From Misgurnus anguillicaudatus (Eukaryota; Chordata; Actinopteri; Cypriniformes; Cobitidae): 64,000 nucleotides of DNA. This document shows positions 1-11,430 of the stretch, piece by piece. The translations under genes were made by a program, and so were the position numbers. The stretch is from contig NC_073356.2 of the NCBI RefSeq assembly GCF_027580225.2, forward strand, positions 15,901,501-15,965,500, in the 5' to 3' direction. Every line of letters starts with the position of its first letter. Position 1 is the stretch's first letter. A model generated the notes under the pieces. That model did no database searches. It was not told the origin of the DNA and worked only from the letters and a program-made list of their open reading frames with translations.

Positions 1-774
1 TTTTGTGCAAAACATTCCAGGATTTCTCTCAATTTAATAGACTTTATTGGACCTCAACAGTTTACAGGTTCAATGCAGCTTCAAATGGGCCTAAAGGATC
101 CCAAATGAGGCATAAGGATCTTATCTAGCAAAACAATTGTCATTTTGTGCAAGACAAATAAAAAAGATGTACTTTTAAATCACAACTTCTCGTCTTGCAC
201 TTGCCGCGCCGTGATGCGTTAGCGCGACCTCACGTATTGCGTAAGCACGTTGAAAGTCACGCATGATTTATGCGAAACTACGAGTGTAGAGAAAAAGGAC
301 TGTTCAAACGTTGTTGTATGTCGAATGATACTAATAAATGTCTTTGTGTCAGTTTACTGTTTAAAATGGTCCACAAATGTGCATTTCACATATGTGACGC
401 GTGACCTTTCAACGTGCTTATGCAAATACGTAAGGTAACGCTGGTGCATCACACGGCTAGTGCAAAATGATAAGTTGTGGTTTAAAAGGGCTTTTTATAT
501 ATATATATATATATTTTTGTTGAAAATGACCATTGTTTCGCTAGATAAGACCTTTATGCCTCGTTTGGTGTCGTTTAGAGCCTTTTAAACTGCATTGAAA
601 CTGTAAACTGTTGGGGTCCAATAAAGTCTATTAAATTGAGAAAAAACCTGGAATGTTTTCCTCAAAAAACGTAATTTCTTCTCGACTAAAGAAATAAAGA
701 CATAAACAACTTGGATGACATGGCGGTGAGTAAATTATCGGGATTTTATTTTTATGCAAGTGGAGTACTCCTTT
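1..774. repeat. palindromic TTAA-type transposon, left end outside window
   Basis: About the first 190 bases are an imperfect reverse complement of the bases around 470-670, so the element folds on itself. The same sequence recurs at 42394-43292, where both ends are present with TTAA at each border. Here the right terminus is near 774 (a diverged TGGAGTACTCCTTT) and the left terminus is cut by the window edge. Non-autonomous; no transposase is visible. A short open frame inside (250-438) is not conserved in the second copy. Confidence 0.8.
496..514. repeat. (TA)n microsatellite
   Basis: About nine TA units sit inside the palindromic element that covers the window start. The second copy at 42.4 kb lacks them, so the tract arose after insertion. 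Confidence 0.9.
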
Positions 775-1153
775 TTATTGTTTATTTTTGTTTACATAGC
801 AAAATGTTTATGGATTTGTCCAAAACTTTTGAGTAACTGTGCTAATAGTTTCTTTTAATAGTTCACTAAATACTTCCTGTCATTCCGATTCTTTGAATTG
901 AATGCGAGCCAGTGCTTAAATTGTGGATTTTGCCCAACCCTGATTGTCAAGCACACACTTCTTCGTGTCTAAACTTGGGTCTTTACGACACTCGCTGTTT
1001 ATATTTTAGTTTCGTTTTTCTAGTGTCCTCATACATCAGAGCCGCAGACCGAACAGGCATGTTTTAATTCAACTCGTGGCCTTTGAAGTGAAATGTTTAG
1101 TCTACCAATAGACTGTGTGTGTGTTGAGGTATGTGAGGACGAGATAAGGATCT

Positions 1154-1154
<1 letters not shown>
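775..1154. other. unannotated single-copy stretch
   Basis: I see no exon, repeat terminus or RNA gene here. Confidence 0.5.

Positions 1155-1155
<1 letters not shown>

Positions 1156-1211
<56 letters not shown>
1156..1211. repeat. (CA)n microsatellite
   Basis: About 28 almost uninterrupted CA units. Cys-Val open frames on the minus strand across it are repeat artefacts. Confidence 0.97.
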
Positions 1212-1216
<5 letters not shown>

Positions 1217-1399
1217 AGTCTATGCAATGCTTCGTCTGTCCCGCTGTAGAGCACATACCCTCTGTCTGACCTCTGTACCAAGACACACACACACACATAA
1301 ACTTCTGAAGAGCAGTCAATGACCCCGTCGTCTAGACGCTGTTAGCACTACCGTAAAAGTCATTGATTGGGTGCAAGCTGACACTTCCACCATCGCTCA

Positions 1400-1420
1400 G
1401 GGAGAGAGAGAGAGAGAGAG
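1400..1420. repeat. (GA)n microsatellite
   Basis: About ten GA units. Confidence 0.9.
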
Positions 1421-1530
1421 TATGTGTGTTACTGACCGAGTGTATGGAAACTGCCCCCAGGCATTAATGTCAGGGCCGTTTTGCTGTCCACACCTCCACA
1501 CATACAGTACACACACACATAACTTTAGGA

Positions 1531-1807
1531 CAGTGGTTTCCAACATGGTGCCTGCGGGCACCAGGTTGCCCGCAAAAAGTCTGGAGGTGCCCGCCAAAGC
1601 ACATTTTATTAATAGCCTCATTTTTAACATTTATTTATTACATATTTTTTATTAGCTTGTCTTCTATTAAGTATGTTAACATTTTAAACAATGATAAAAC
1701 ATATCAACAAGTAAAATAAAATAAAATGAAGTAAAACAAAAAGTAGTCTTCCAGATTGTTTTTTCCATTGTGGTAGCCCTTGCTTACAAAAAGGTTGGAG
1801 ACTCCTG
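1531..1807. mobile_element. hAT-type MITE, 277 bp, 8-bp target duplication
   Basis: The termini are CAGTGGTTTCCAAC and GTTGGAGACTCCTG, which pair as imperfect inverted repeats. The element is flanked by the exact 8-bp duplication CTTTAGGA (1523-1530 and 1808-1815). An 8-bp duplication with CAG-type ends is the hAT signature. There is no coding capacity. Confidence 0.88.
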
Positions 1808-1996
1808 CTTTAGGACATGCCGGGATGTTCCCTAGGTGATCTTTATCAAATCTTTACAAACCGGTCTAATGAACACTGGTTTGACCTTTTTTTTTAAATA
1901 AATAATAGTTGGCAGTAGGATGTAAATGTCATAAAGTGAGAAATAAATATTTAACTTAAATCACTGTCAATCTCTGAATAAAGCATGCAACATAAT

Positions 1997-3162
1997 GGCT
2001 GTTTCTCAATGTGCGTTCTTCAGCGATCTTGCGTCCTTGTGTTCTCGCTCTACGTCACCATTAACCTTTGAAGTTTAATTCCAATTCTCAACAACGCAAG
2101 TACAGAGGATGCTTGAAATACGCGGATGGGTGATTCTCACGAAATCTCACGAAATCCGTGTCCAGCATCTAAATTGTTTAAAAAGCCCTTGAAGCCAATA
2201 TTTTTTTTTGCACATATAAGATAAAGGTCTGAACTTACTATAACCATTATTTTTAGAGGATTTAAAAAAAAATTCCTATGGAATTATTTACATTTTTTAG
2301 ATTATCAAAAATTATCATTACCGCAACATGATATTACATTAAATATATGCATTTACAAACTCATGTTTCAGTAATGAGAACTAAAAAGTTGTTTAGGTAC
2401 TATGATAAACAAAATTTCAACTTTACCTGGTAGCCATCTTGAGTGTCACAGTCAATTATGTCCCTTCCAACAAATTTTTTTTGAAAATGTTAGTTCATTG
2501 AGGGCTTCAAAAATGATTGAAAATTGTTGCGGAGGATGAGAAAAAATTTCTTGGACATTTATATTCTTTATTATTACCAATGATCACCAAATAGCACATG
2601 TTTCTTTACTGTAAATGTTTATAGTATAACATGCACTGAAGCTTTTTATTTTTTAGATTTTTTTATTATAAATGTCAAATAACCCAAATCCAGTCATGGA
2701 CACGTTGCGGTAATGAAAAATTTCCCCTTAAATGTGAAAAAAAAAACAAAATTGGTTTGTATGATGTCATTTGAAATCATGTGCAAAATAGTACGTGAAG
2801 AGATGTTTATAACTGTATGCTTCTTATTTTGATACTCTGACTTTACTTTTACTTTTTTATCAAAATGTTCCATGACACCTCATAAGTCTAATTTCGCGAG
2901 AATCACCTGGATGCGTTCTTGATATTGAGGATGCATCGAGTGCAGACTTGCGCTGAAATCGCTTTACGCCCCAGAAGCCTTTGCGGCAAAACAATGGCGA
3001 AGGTCAGGTGACCAACAGGAAGATCTCACACATCTCAAATCTAACTAGTGCGTTCTCTGTTCTCAAGACCACCTGAGTTTGTTCTTCCAGGGTCACCTGG
3101 CAAGACTGATCTCCACGAAAACGCAACTCCGTTCTTTGCGTTCTTTGAATTTAGAAACAGTC
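1997..3162. mobile_element. DNA transposon interrupted by another element
   Basis: The left end GGCTGTTTCTCAA pairs with the right end TTTAGAAACAGTC. The subterminal sequence repeats the motif GCGTTCTT on both sides. The interior is interrupted at 2129-2907 by a separate inverted-repeat element. No target duplication is clear for the outer element and there is no transposase frame. Confidence 0.6.
2129..2907. mobile_element. nested inverted-repeat element
   Basis: The ends are GGTGATTCTCACGAAAT and TTTCGCGAGAATCACC, inverted repeats with one mismatch over 16 bases. The pentamer GGATG borders the left end directly and the right end one base away, a plausible target duplication. The AT-rich interior is non-coding. 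Confidence 0.7.
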
Positions 3163-3599
3163 AACGAGATCACGTAACAGCAGTGTATCATACTGTTTAA
3201 GTACTAGTATCACAAAAATAGCAATGTAGTACGCAGTAAGCTGTACACTAGTGTTCTTAGCCTTATCATACTGTCTAGTTTTGAAGTATGTATGCAGTTA
3301 GTGTATTGATTACATTTGCCAAAATGTGAGGTATAAAACTAGAAAGCATACACTATTTTATCCCACAATGCAGTATGATACATAAACCGGCAGTGATACC
3401 AATCAATCTTGTTGTGACTCTTTCTGTGATTATCCAAGCAAAATTAAATGCAAAATCACTTGTTTGTTTTGACGCAACATCACTCAATTAAACATATTTT
3501 TCATTTCATACTGTTTCCCTACTTTACAAAAAGTAGGCAGCATGCAGTATATATCATGCAGTATGCAGTACACAAAATACCAGACATTCTGAATCTACC
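3163..3599. repeat. AGTATGCAGT-rich degenerate repeat
   Basis: Repeated TATGCAGT, GTACACTA and CATACTG words occur in both orientations, and the section at 26.85-27.39 kb is similar. I read it as a decayed teleost DNA element with no clean termini. Confidence 0.4.
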
Positions 3600-3990
3600 C
3601 CTTGACTTAATCATGTTTTATCACCACTGCGTCTCTCTCTGTCTCTCTCCTGACGCTTGGCATCCTCACACCTCTCTTTCACTCCTTTTTTACATCGCCT
3701 TCTCTGTTCATTATTGTCTGGCACCCCCGGTACCAAGCAAGACGCTGATGTGCTTGTGTCCTTTCCATGCACTCTTTCTGTCTCTTTTTTGTCCTCCCGC
3801 AGGCCCCAAAGTTGGACACTTAGCTGACACCTGAGGGGCCGTAGGAAGGTCAGAGACACCTCACGTCTTCATGTACCAGACATAAACACAACATATTCAT
3901 TTTTCATCGTGACTCCTATTTTATCTCATATCCGTACTGCTGTTGTTGTTTAGTGTGTATTGATTTACCTCTGCTTGCTTTAAGTTAGAA
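3600..3990. other. non-repetitive stretch with one exon-like 3' splice site
   Basis: A pyrimidine-rich tract ending in CTCCCGCAG at about 3803 looks like a splice acceptor and is followed by GC-richer sequence with several stop codons. It could be a non-coding 5' leader exon of the downstream gene, but I cannot find a strong donor. Chance is equally likely. Confidence 0.2.
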
Positions 3991-4079
3991 ATAGTTCACC
4001 TAAAAAAGTAAAAATCTGTCATCGTTTATGGACTAAATTAATATTTAAAACAATGGGAAGCATTGGGTGTGGCCTATTA

Positions 4080-5150
4080 ACCTCTTCAACCCTAGGACCT
4101 TGTCCCGGGTCCAAAATTTCTTATTTTGACGCAATATAAAATATTCTTTTAATTTTTAATGGTCTGTCATGGACCCCAGTAACACATATGAGATACTGTT
4201 TGAAAGCTTAGAGTCTCTACTTTCTGCAGATATGCATCACTTTGACATATCTTTTACTGTAAGAAAGTTATTTACACGCAAGTCTTATATCAAATGAAAG
4301 CTCTCACTCTCAGGAATAAGGCTACATTGTTATTTTTGTTCTATTATCAACACATATCCAACAGTCGTTGAATGAATAATAAGGTAAAAAATGGTCTTTT
4401 ATAAACATATGTGAAACTTGAGTGTGAACTGCCTCAGATAGTACAGATAGCCACAAATGATACACCATCTTTTATCTTAGGTCCTACTCAAAAAATGAGT
4501 CCATTCACAGCGTTTTCTTTGGTTGTGTGCATGAATAATCTCTTACTATTTATTATATGTGCAAAACAAAAAATTTATATTTATATGAAAAATGTATTTT
4601 CACACCCTTCAGTAAAATAAGAATAACTTTTGAATTAGACATGCTTAAGAGATCATTCTTTTTTTGGGTGTTTACTGTCTGCTGCTGCTAACAACCAGAA
4701 CTGTCTGCAGTCTGCTAGAACACACAGAACCAGAGTTATTCACTATCAAAGACAGTGTTTACAACATAAAAAATAAAATTTGGTGTTTCATCGTATGAAA
4801 AACAACATAAATAACAAAATTTGTCACAAACAGCAGCTTTTTATGTAACTTCAAAGGGTTTTCTTTAAAATGATATAAAGATATTGCATTTATTCTGTAT
4901 GTGGTTATGGGGACACTTCAAATGTTTTTAGGCAGAAATTGTATACAAAAAGGGTATTATTCCTCCCTTCAGTTGGAGTAAAATAACTTTTGCAATTTGC
5001 ATACATTATGATAGAGAAAAATTAAATTTTCCTCTGTAAGCTGACAATTGCTGGAATCAAACAAAACTTTCTGCAGGTAGCTGGAGCACCCAGGGCCAGA
5101 GTTATACACTTTCAAATAAAAACTAAGTGCTCTTCCTCCATACAATATAG
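4080..5150. repeat. AT-rich interspersed repeat with internal duplication
   Basis: This starts with TTAACCTCTTCAACCC. It contains two diverged copies of a module: about 4620-4755 and 4980-5125 both run from ATAACTTTTG through CTGCAG to CCAGAGTTAT. I read it as a degenerate DNA transposon; the ends are not resolved. Confidence 0.45.
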
Positions 5151-5159
5151 TTCTAATTT

Positions 5160-5440
5160 CTTATCCACGTTTTATTTCGTGCCACCATACTTCCTCGTGT
5201 AACTACTCGTGTAACAGTCTTTAAACAGGGAAAACATGGAAGTGTTTGGTGGCTTCTAAATTCATCCCTGTTTGGATCCTAAGGTAGAACGGGGCCAGGC
5301 CAAATGCCAACACATCCACAACGCACTGCACAAAGATCAAGTGCACGCATTGACAATAGACAGGCATGTATCCATTCATCCAAGCCGAGGCAAGAACATA
5401 GCAAAATGTTGAAAAACGGTGGTGTTTTTTTTCTTAAAAT
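5160..5440 (+). repeat. fragment of the GCTAAATGCTA repeat family
   Basis: This runs from GTGCCACCATACTTC through CATCCCTGTTTGGATCCTAA to GAAAAACGGTGGTGTTTT. The same family appears at about 14570-14830, 36130-36315 and, inverted, 48481-48895. Those copies show a TTAAAGGAATAGT-type end. Confidence 0.65.
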
Positions 5441-5576
5441 ATACTTTGTTGTTGTTTTGTGACCTCTAGCAGCAAATATTACATATTGTGACTTTAACCC
5501 TTATATCTTCCTTATGAGTAAGAGAAATATAAACTAATAGAATAAACCAGAATGTACAAGTAACTAAATTGTGATC

Positions 5577-6507
5577 AAAAATGGTCCCCAGCTGTCACTA
5601 GAGCAGTATCTTTTAGGTATAGTTTTTTACACATTTGCTAATTGTATGTACTAGGGGTGTGACGAGACACTTAATCCACGAGACGAGACGAGACACGAAA
5701 TTGGGTTCACGAGAACGAGACGAGACAATATTTTTAAGAAATCCTCAATGATTAAATAAATGAATTAGAAACTGAAATCATGTTATTTTTAAAAGTTTAA
5801 ATCCATATTAATATTTAATATATGTCCATTTCTTTACACTAGAAATGATACAACCACTGTAATTTTTTAGCAAGAACATGCAGACATTAAAATCATGTAA
5901 ACTCCGTGTTAGTGTTTAATCTGCTGAGACTTCACTTTTGACACTGATCAACAGATAAACACGACGCGTCTCAAACGAACATTATTGGAAACCCAAACAA
6001 AAAAGCAAACGCAGTAAAAGACAAATATAATGCATGCACTGTAAAAGGTTTAAACAGAAAGCTGCATCCTCCGGAGGTCGCATACGCAGGCTGCATACGT
6101 CATCAAGGTTTATTTCAGATCATTAACTGAGCATTACATTTGCAAGTCGTAGCATATTACAACAATTTGCGATGAACTAAATAATTAGTAAACTTTATAA
6201 TTGTTAATAGTCTCTAAGACGACAGTCTTTATGAAGTAAATGCAGTTTAAAAATGCGACCTCTGAAGGATGCAGTCTTTTATTTGAGAAACGGCCAGCAT
6301 TTCACCTCCACAAGCAATCTTGCGAGACACATTTAATCTTGCGAGATCTCGTCGCACGAGATCTCGTCACACCCCTAGTATGTACCTTTGAGTTATTTAT
6401 ATGCAACAATATGTACCTCTGAGGTACTAATATGAGCTCTTTGGGTGCAATGATGTACTTTTTAAAAGGGTACCGCCCCAATGACAGCTACGGACAATTT
6501 TTGACCA
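5577..6507. mobile_element. GTACC-type DNA transposon split by a hAT MITE
   Basis: The left end AAAAATGGTCCCCAGCTGTC and the right end GACAGCTACGGACAATTTTT are inverted repeats. Repeated GTACCT words fill the interior. The sequence is interrupted at 5652-6377. A partial copy of its right end is at 29890-30045. Confidence 0.7.
5652..6377. mobile_element. hAT-type MITE, 726 bp, perfect 8-bp target duplication
   Basis: The ends are perfect inverted repeats (TAGGGGTGTGACGAGA and its complement). The element is flanked by the exact duplication GTATGTAC (5644-5651 and 6378-6385). Subterminal ACGAGACGAGAC arrays occur at the left and AGATCTCGT repeats at the right. It sits inside the element at 5577-6507. 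Non-coding. Confidence 0.93.
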
Positions 6508-6916
6508 TTTTTTTTGATAGTGTGGTTACATTTTCTATATCCAATCCACCTTTAGAATGACATTAAAGTATCTTAAATATGGTCCATATTACTTTTTTCA
6601 TGCCTTTTGAAGGCACACGATTGCTTTGTGTGAGAACAGATGAAGTTTAAGTTATTATTCACTTAATATCTGTCTCTCTGCTGTACCTTTCAAATCTCAG
6701 TCTGGCTCGGAGCTCTTCAAGCTTTGCACATCAAAACACATCACATTTAGATTTGACATTAATGAGATCAAACAGCACTGGTTCTTGCATGTCTCACAAA
6801 TGAAAATTAATTTGTCTGTATTGCGCGTATGTGCGAGCGAGCGATGATATTTCAGAGCAGGGTTTTTACATTTTGTTGTGTTCGTCACACCAAGCTATCA
6901 CATGCCTTCAGAAACT
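6508..6916. other. unannotated single-copy stretch
   Basis: No exon or repeat termini seen. Confidence 0.45.
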
Positions 6917-7430
6917 TAAAAGGACACTCCACTTTTTTTGAAAATATGCTCATTTTCCAGCTCCCCTAAACATTTAAACATTTGATTTTTACTGTTTTGG
7001 AATCCATTTAGCTGATCTCCGGGTCTGGCGGTACCATTTCTAGCATAGCTTAGCATAATCTATTGAATCTTATTAGACCATTAGCATTGCGCTAAAAATA
7101 AGTTTTGATATTTTTCCTATTTAAAACTTGACTCTTCTGTAGTTACATGGTCTACTAAGACCGACGGAAAATTAAAAGTTGTGATTTTCTAGGCAGATAT
7201 TGGCTAGGAACTATACTCTCATTCTGGCATAATAATCAAGGACTTTGCTGCTGTAACATGGCTGCAGGAGGCGCAATGATATTATGCAAATAGTCCACCG
7301 CTATCAGGCGCTGTGTAATATCATTGGAGTGTCCCAGCCCAGAGTCTGTTTTGTACGTGTAAGTGAGAATATGCGATAATATCTTTGTTTTACAGTCTCT
7401 GGGCACGATATTGGCCATAATCTTATGTAC
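6917..7430 (+). repeat. GGACACTCCACTTTTT repeat family
   Basis: This begins AAAGGACACTCCACTTTTT and continues with TAGCATAGCTTAGCATAAT and GGACTTTGCTGCTGTAAC. Related pieces are at 10200-10330 (+) and 59905-60212 (inverted). It abuts the TTAA element at 7431. Confidence 0.65.
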
Positions 7431-7685
7431 TTAAAGGAACAGTATGTAGGATTGTGGCCAAAACTGGTATTGCAATCACACAACTGGTGGCCAATACACA
7501 AAATGACAACATAAACATCAGTTGAGGGGGCTGCAACTGCACTTTTTAAATGACAATATCCTGGCCAGACCACTGTTGTCAGTGATATAAGTCTTTGAAA
7601 TTAAAATGATTTCTTAATGTCTAGTGACATATCAGGGCCATTTTATGATTCATTGATATAAATTTCTTACATACTGTTCCTTTAA
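7431..7685. mobile_element. TTAA-type MITE, 255 bp
   Basis: The termini TTAAAGGAACAGTATGT and ACATACTGTTCCTTTAA are perfect 17-bp inverted repeats including the TTAA target. Non-coding. It belongs to the general class of TTAA-flanked elements that recurs throughout this window. Confidence 0.85.
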
Positions 7686-8815
7686 TTAACAAACCATTAT
7701 GTTATTAACTTTGTCAGGCTAATAGTCACCATCTGTGATTTTTGCATAGAAAAGAGCCGATCAAACACTATGTTAAACATCTTTTGTGTGCAGTGGGGAA
7801 ACAAAGCTATGAAACAACATGAGGGTTAGTGAAAGATGGCAGAATTTATTGGTTAACTATTCCTTTAAGACAGAAACTCATGAATAACCCCGTCAGCAAG
7901 AATTAGAAGGTCAATTAGAAAGGACGAAATGAAGCCCACGTCTGCACTCCTCCAGCCAATAACGCCATCCAATGAGCTGTGAAAGTTTCTGCTGCAGATA
8001 CATAAGACCGTGTTGTCTGGCTGTACCAGACGCTTTGTGTCGGCTTCAAATTTTTTTTAAAAGGCGCAAGTGCATGGATATAATCTTTGATAAGGTATCA
8101 GGCTGAAACAGCATTTATCAGAGCAAGTATCTGATTCTCTCATCTCAGCTCCTGATATACTCGTATCACTCACATCGCTTTGAGATTAAAGTCTTCTGGA
8201 GACATAAAACATGATATTTTAACAGTCTGGAACATTGTGTCTTTTGTCTTACTTGCGGTGTGGAAGAGATTTAGGATGTGTGTCCCTCCACAGGCCTCTC
8301 ACCCTCAGAGGACACTGACAAATAAGCAGTGTGGTTTTACCATATTTTTTGACATTGTTCCGGATTGTTGTGGTCTAATGTGAGTAATACTGTATGCTGT
8401 GTTAGCAAAAACTTATCAAATTAACAGGAAAACTTTGGGAATCCTCAGCGTACAATGGAAAAGTCTGCAATGTTGGATGGTTTGTCTTGATGGTCTTTAA
8501 CATTTTGCACCTGTTCTTAATTTAAATTATTGTTCTGCTGGCTTTTTATTTAAATTTAGGTAATTTAAAATATTGATATTCTCCTTAATTACATTTACAC
8601 ATATCTTGGTATATATTAGGTAAACGACAAAATTATTGTTGCATATCCAAGATATTTCTGTACACTAATAAGGAATAAAAATAGTATTGTATTGGTATCT
8701 AGATTTGATATCACCTCCACTCATTTTCCCCAATGGTCAATTTTTAATTCTGCTGATATCTAAAGTAGAACTTTGCTAATAGCTGCTACAATAAACACAT
8801 TAAACGCATAATACA
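7686..8815. other. unannotated stretch of about 1.1 kb
   Basis: Mostly AT-rich and not repeated elsewhere in the window. I see no exon, RNA gene or transposon terminus. Confidence 0.45.
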
Positions 8816-10467
8816 TTAAAGGTGCCAAAGAATGCATTGTAATAATATATTACATTGTTCTCTGATATCTGCATAGAAGGTATGTGGCTGTATTACGTGC
8901 AAAAAGTATCCAGAAACTGTTTTTTATGTCCAATTACAATTCTAGGATTTTATAAAATGGTCTATTATTACATTATTTGAAAGAGTCATGAATAATAATG
9001 TTGAGCTGCTCATTTCACTAGCTCTGTGTGTGTGCAAACAGACCTTATGTTTGAGCCTATATCAGACAATGATACCGATTTTGAGGAACAATCAATTGTT
9101 CGGATATTGGAAATATGTTTTTGAGTGGTAAGTTTGTGTTTTTTTTGTATGGCCCTGCAAAACATACCTGAAACGTCAATAGAAGAGCCTGATTTATAGT
9201 CGTGCGTATCCGTAGCCTGTGCGTAGCTCTGCGTAGCCTGACGTGCACCTCGCAAAAAATTGAACTGTGCGTCAGTTCTACGCGGACCGCAAGCGCTGTG
9301 ATTGGTCCACCAGAACCCCTCTCATCAGGTAAAAAAACTGCGTCATAGGTATTTCCGTTTGTGACGGTGAAAACAAAGAATGGCCAAGTTGAGGAGTGAT
9401 TTAACTCAAACTGCAACAAAAGTCACTGTTTATTTACTTCCATCATTGTTGGTCTTCTCAAATCATACATCGCAAGTTGCTGTTTCTTCTTCGTTTGTGG
9501 GTTAACTTGCCAAGCTTCTTCTTTGATGATCGCCCTGCTACTGTGGTTACATGCGTGGATACTACCTACAAGCGGTCTGTGTGCGTGTTTGCACGTCGAC
9601 GCGGACGACGACGCAAAAGTATAAATGAAAACCGACGCGGAACCTACGCCGTAGGACCTACGAACAACTATAACGAGCCCTTAACAAGTTACTAGCATTA
9701 GCATATAGCATTAACCTTGCATGTTAACCCATAACTTCAGAAGTCACAACTTTGTTTTTAGCATTGTAACAACATTGTAAATTAATTTAATGTTGGGGCG
9801 TACATTGGTGTTTGCATGCATGAGGTTTAACCTCTTGATGCGGACTAATTCGTGGGCGGGATGACGTCAGTTTTTTTTAACGCTGCTAACAATATATATA
9901 TAGCCTACTGTCTACCAACATTAATAATATTAACATTACTATACATCGTTTAAAAGGTCTACGGGTTTAGCATCAGTGTATGGTCTCTGTTTTGAGATAC
10001 AGATGCTCTAGCATCATAAATATAGTATTTTGTGATAGAAGTCCAGATGACAACATGCAAAATATAAACGGGACTTCTTACCTTTGTGTTGATATAACGA
10101 TTGCGAGTCGAATCCAGTCTGTTTCAGATGTGTGAATAACCCATGAAAACCATCTAATAGAATACATCCAATGACCATTTTTGTCGCACAAATGCGTATG
10201 ATCCATGAAAGGAACTATACTCTCAATCCATCGTAATAATCAAGGACTTTGCTGCCGTACCATGGGTGCAGCAGGCGTAATGATATTATGCAGTGCCCGA
10301 AAATAGTCCCCAGCTATTGAAAGTTACCAAGCGGACAGTCATCAGTATCCCTTTAAATAAGAAGCAGGAAACAATAGTGTTTGAGTCTCACGATATGTCA
10401 TTACCATGTAAAGAACTCTTTTTATTCACCAAGATAAATACAGTTTTACATTCTATGGCACCTTTAA
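8816..10467. mobile_element. TTAA-type host element containing other insertions
   Basis: The left end TTAAAGGTGCCAAAGAATG pairs with the right end CATTCTATGGCACCTTTAA. The interior is interrupted by an inverted-repeat element at about 9186-9682 and includes a fragment of the 6917 repeat family at 10200-10330. No transposase is visible. Confidence 0.65.
9186..9682. mobile_element. nested inverted-repeat element rich in TGCGTAG
   Basis: The left end (GAGCCTGATTTATAGTCG, then repeated TGCGTAGC words) pairs imperfectly with the right end (CTACGAACAACTATAACGAG). The interior is CpG-rich. Open frames across it (for example 9057-9419 on the minus strand) run past the termini and show no recognisable domain. 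Confidence 0.5.
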
Positions 10468-10473
10468 AAGCAA

Positions 10474-10625
10474 ACAAATTGTTGGAACCAATGGTGTACT
10501 ACAACATATCCAGGTTCAATTCCTGGTTCAAGTTGCTTTGCTGATCTTTTTCCCCTCTCTCCACCATGTAATCGCTGTTCTCTACTTATATACTGTCTGT
10601 CAATAAAGACAATAATAACCCAAAT
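10474..10625 (+). repeat. tRNA-derived SINE fragment
   Basis: This shares the head (TTGGAACCAATGGTGT), the B-box-like GGTTCAATTCC and a pyrimidine-rich body with the better copy at 38414. It has an internal deletion between A-box and B-box, and ends in an ATAAAGACAATAA-type tail. Confidence 0.55.
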
Positions 10626-10849
10626 AAAAAACCTTAAAAAGCAAATTAATTGAGGCTGCTTGTGATTATTATAATTTTTTGGTTCAAGAAGAAATTAATG
10701 AAGTTAATTTATATACTATAAAATTGACAAATTAATTGGTAATAATTCTACAAGTATATATCAAAATGCTAAGATATTATTACGATAGATATCATCATTA
10801 TACTGTGATACTCCCACAACACTATTTTTATTGGAAAGAGCCTGTGTCA

Positions 10850-11430
10850 TAACTCACACAGTGCTTCACTTTCCTCTCATCCCCAGCTTTATCATTCTTG
10901 CTTTTTGTCCTTTTTCTTGTCGCGAACACAGCAGAGATTAAAAATGTTCTGCTGGCTTTTCTTCCCCCCCGTGAGCTCTCCCGTCGCGCCAGCCGATCGA
11001 GAGAGACACAGACGGATAATGATGCAGGCGAAAGAAGTTTTTGCGCAGGGAGGGGGAAGAACATCCACCCACGCTTTTGATTTCCATATTTTATTGTGTC
11101 GTAAACAAAATAACAGAGAAAACGGTGCTGTTTACCTCCGACTACCATAAAGCTCAGTGACAGCCCCCACCCCAGCGGCCTCCCGCTCCGCCTGAGACTG
11201 TGTGAGACTGTCTTTGGGGAAAACACGACCGTGGCGGGGGTGTTTTTAGGGGTGGGCTGTCTCACTTTGTGTTTTCAGGAGAGAGACAGAGATGGCGTAA
11301 GGGGGTGTTGTCTCACTCTGTGCGTCTTGATAAATCAATCTTTAGACTGGCAGACGCGGCAGGCACCACAGAGACATTCGCAGACTGGCACCATTCAGCC
11401 CCAAACCCCTGGGCACACACAAACCTAGAC
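10850..11430. other. GC-rich single-copy block, possible promoter or conserved element
   Basis: This block is clearly richer in G+C and CpG than its surroundings (around 10970-11000 and 11160-11300). It is not repeated in the window and has no transposon ends. Overlapping open frames occur on both strands (for example 10828-11265 minus) without recognisable domains. It could be an upstream ldlrad4 promoter or leader exon, or a regulatory element; sequence alone does not decide. Confidence 0.3.

Noticed and set aside
10828..11265. 145-codon minus-strand frame in a GC-rich block
   Set aside because: It overlaps other frames of similar length on the opposite strand, has a basic low-complexity composition and no recognisable motif; GC-rich DNA simply lacks stops.
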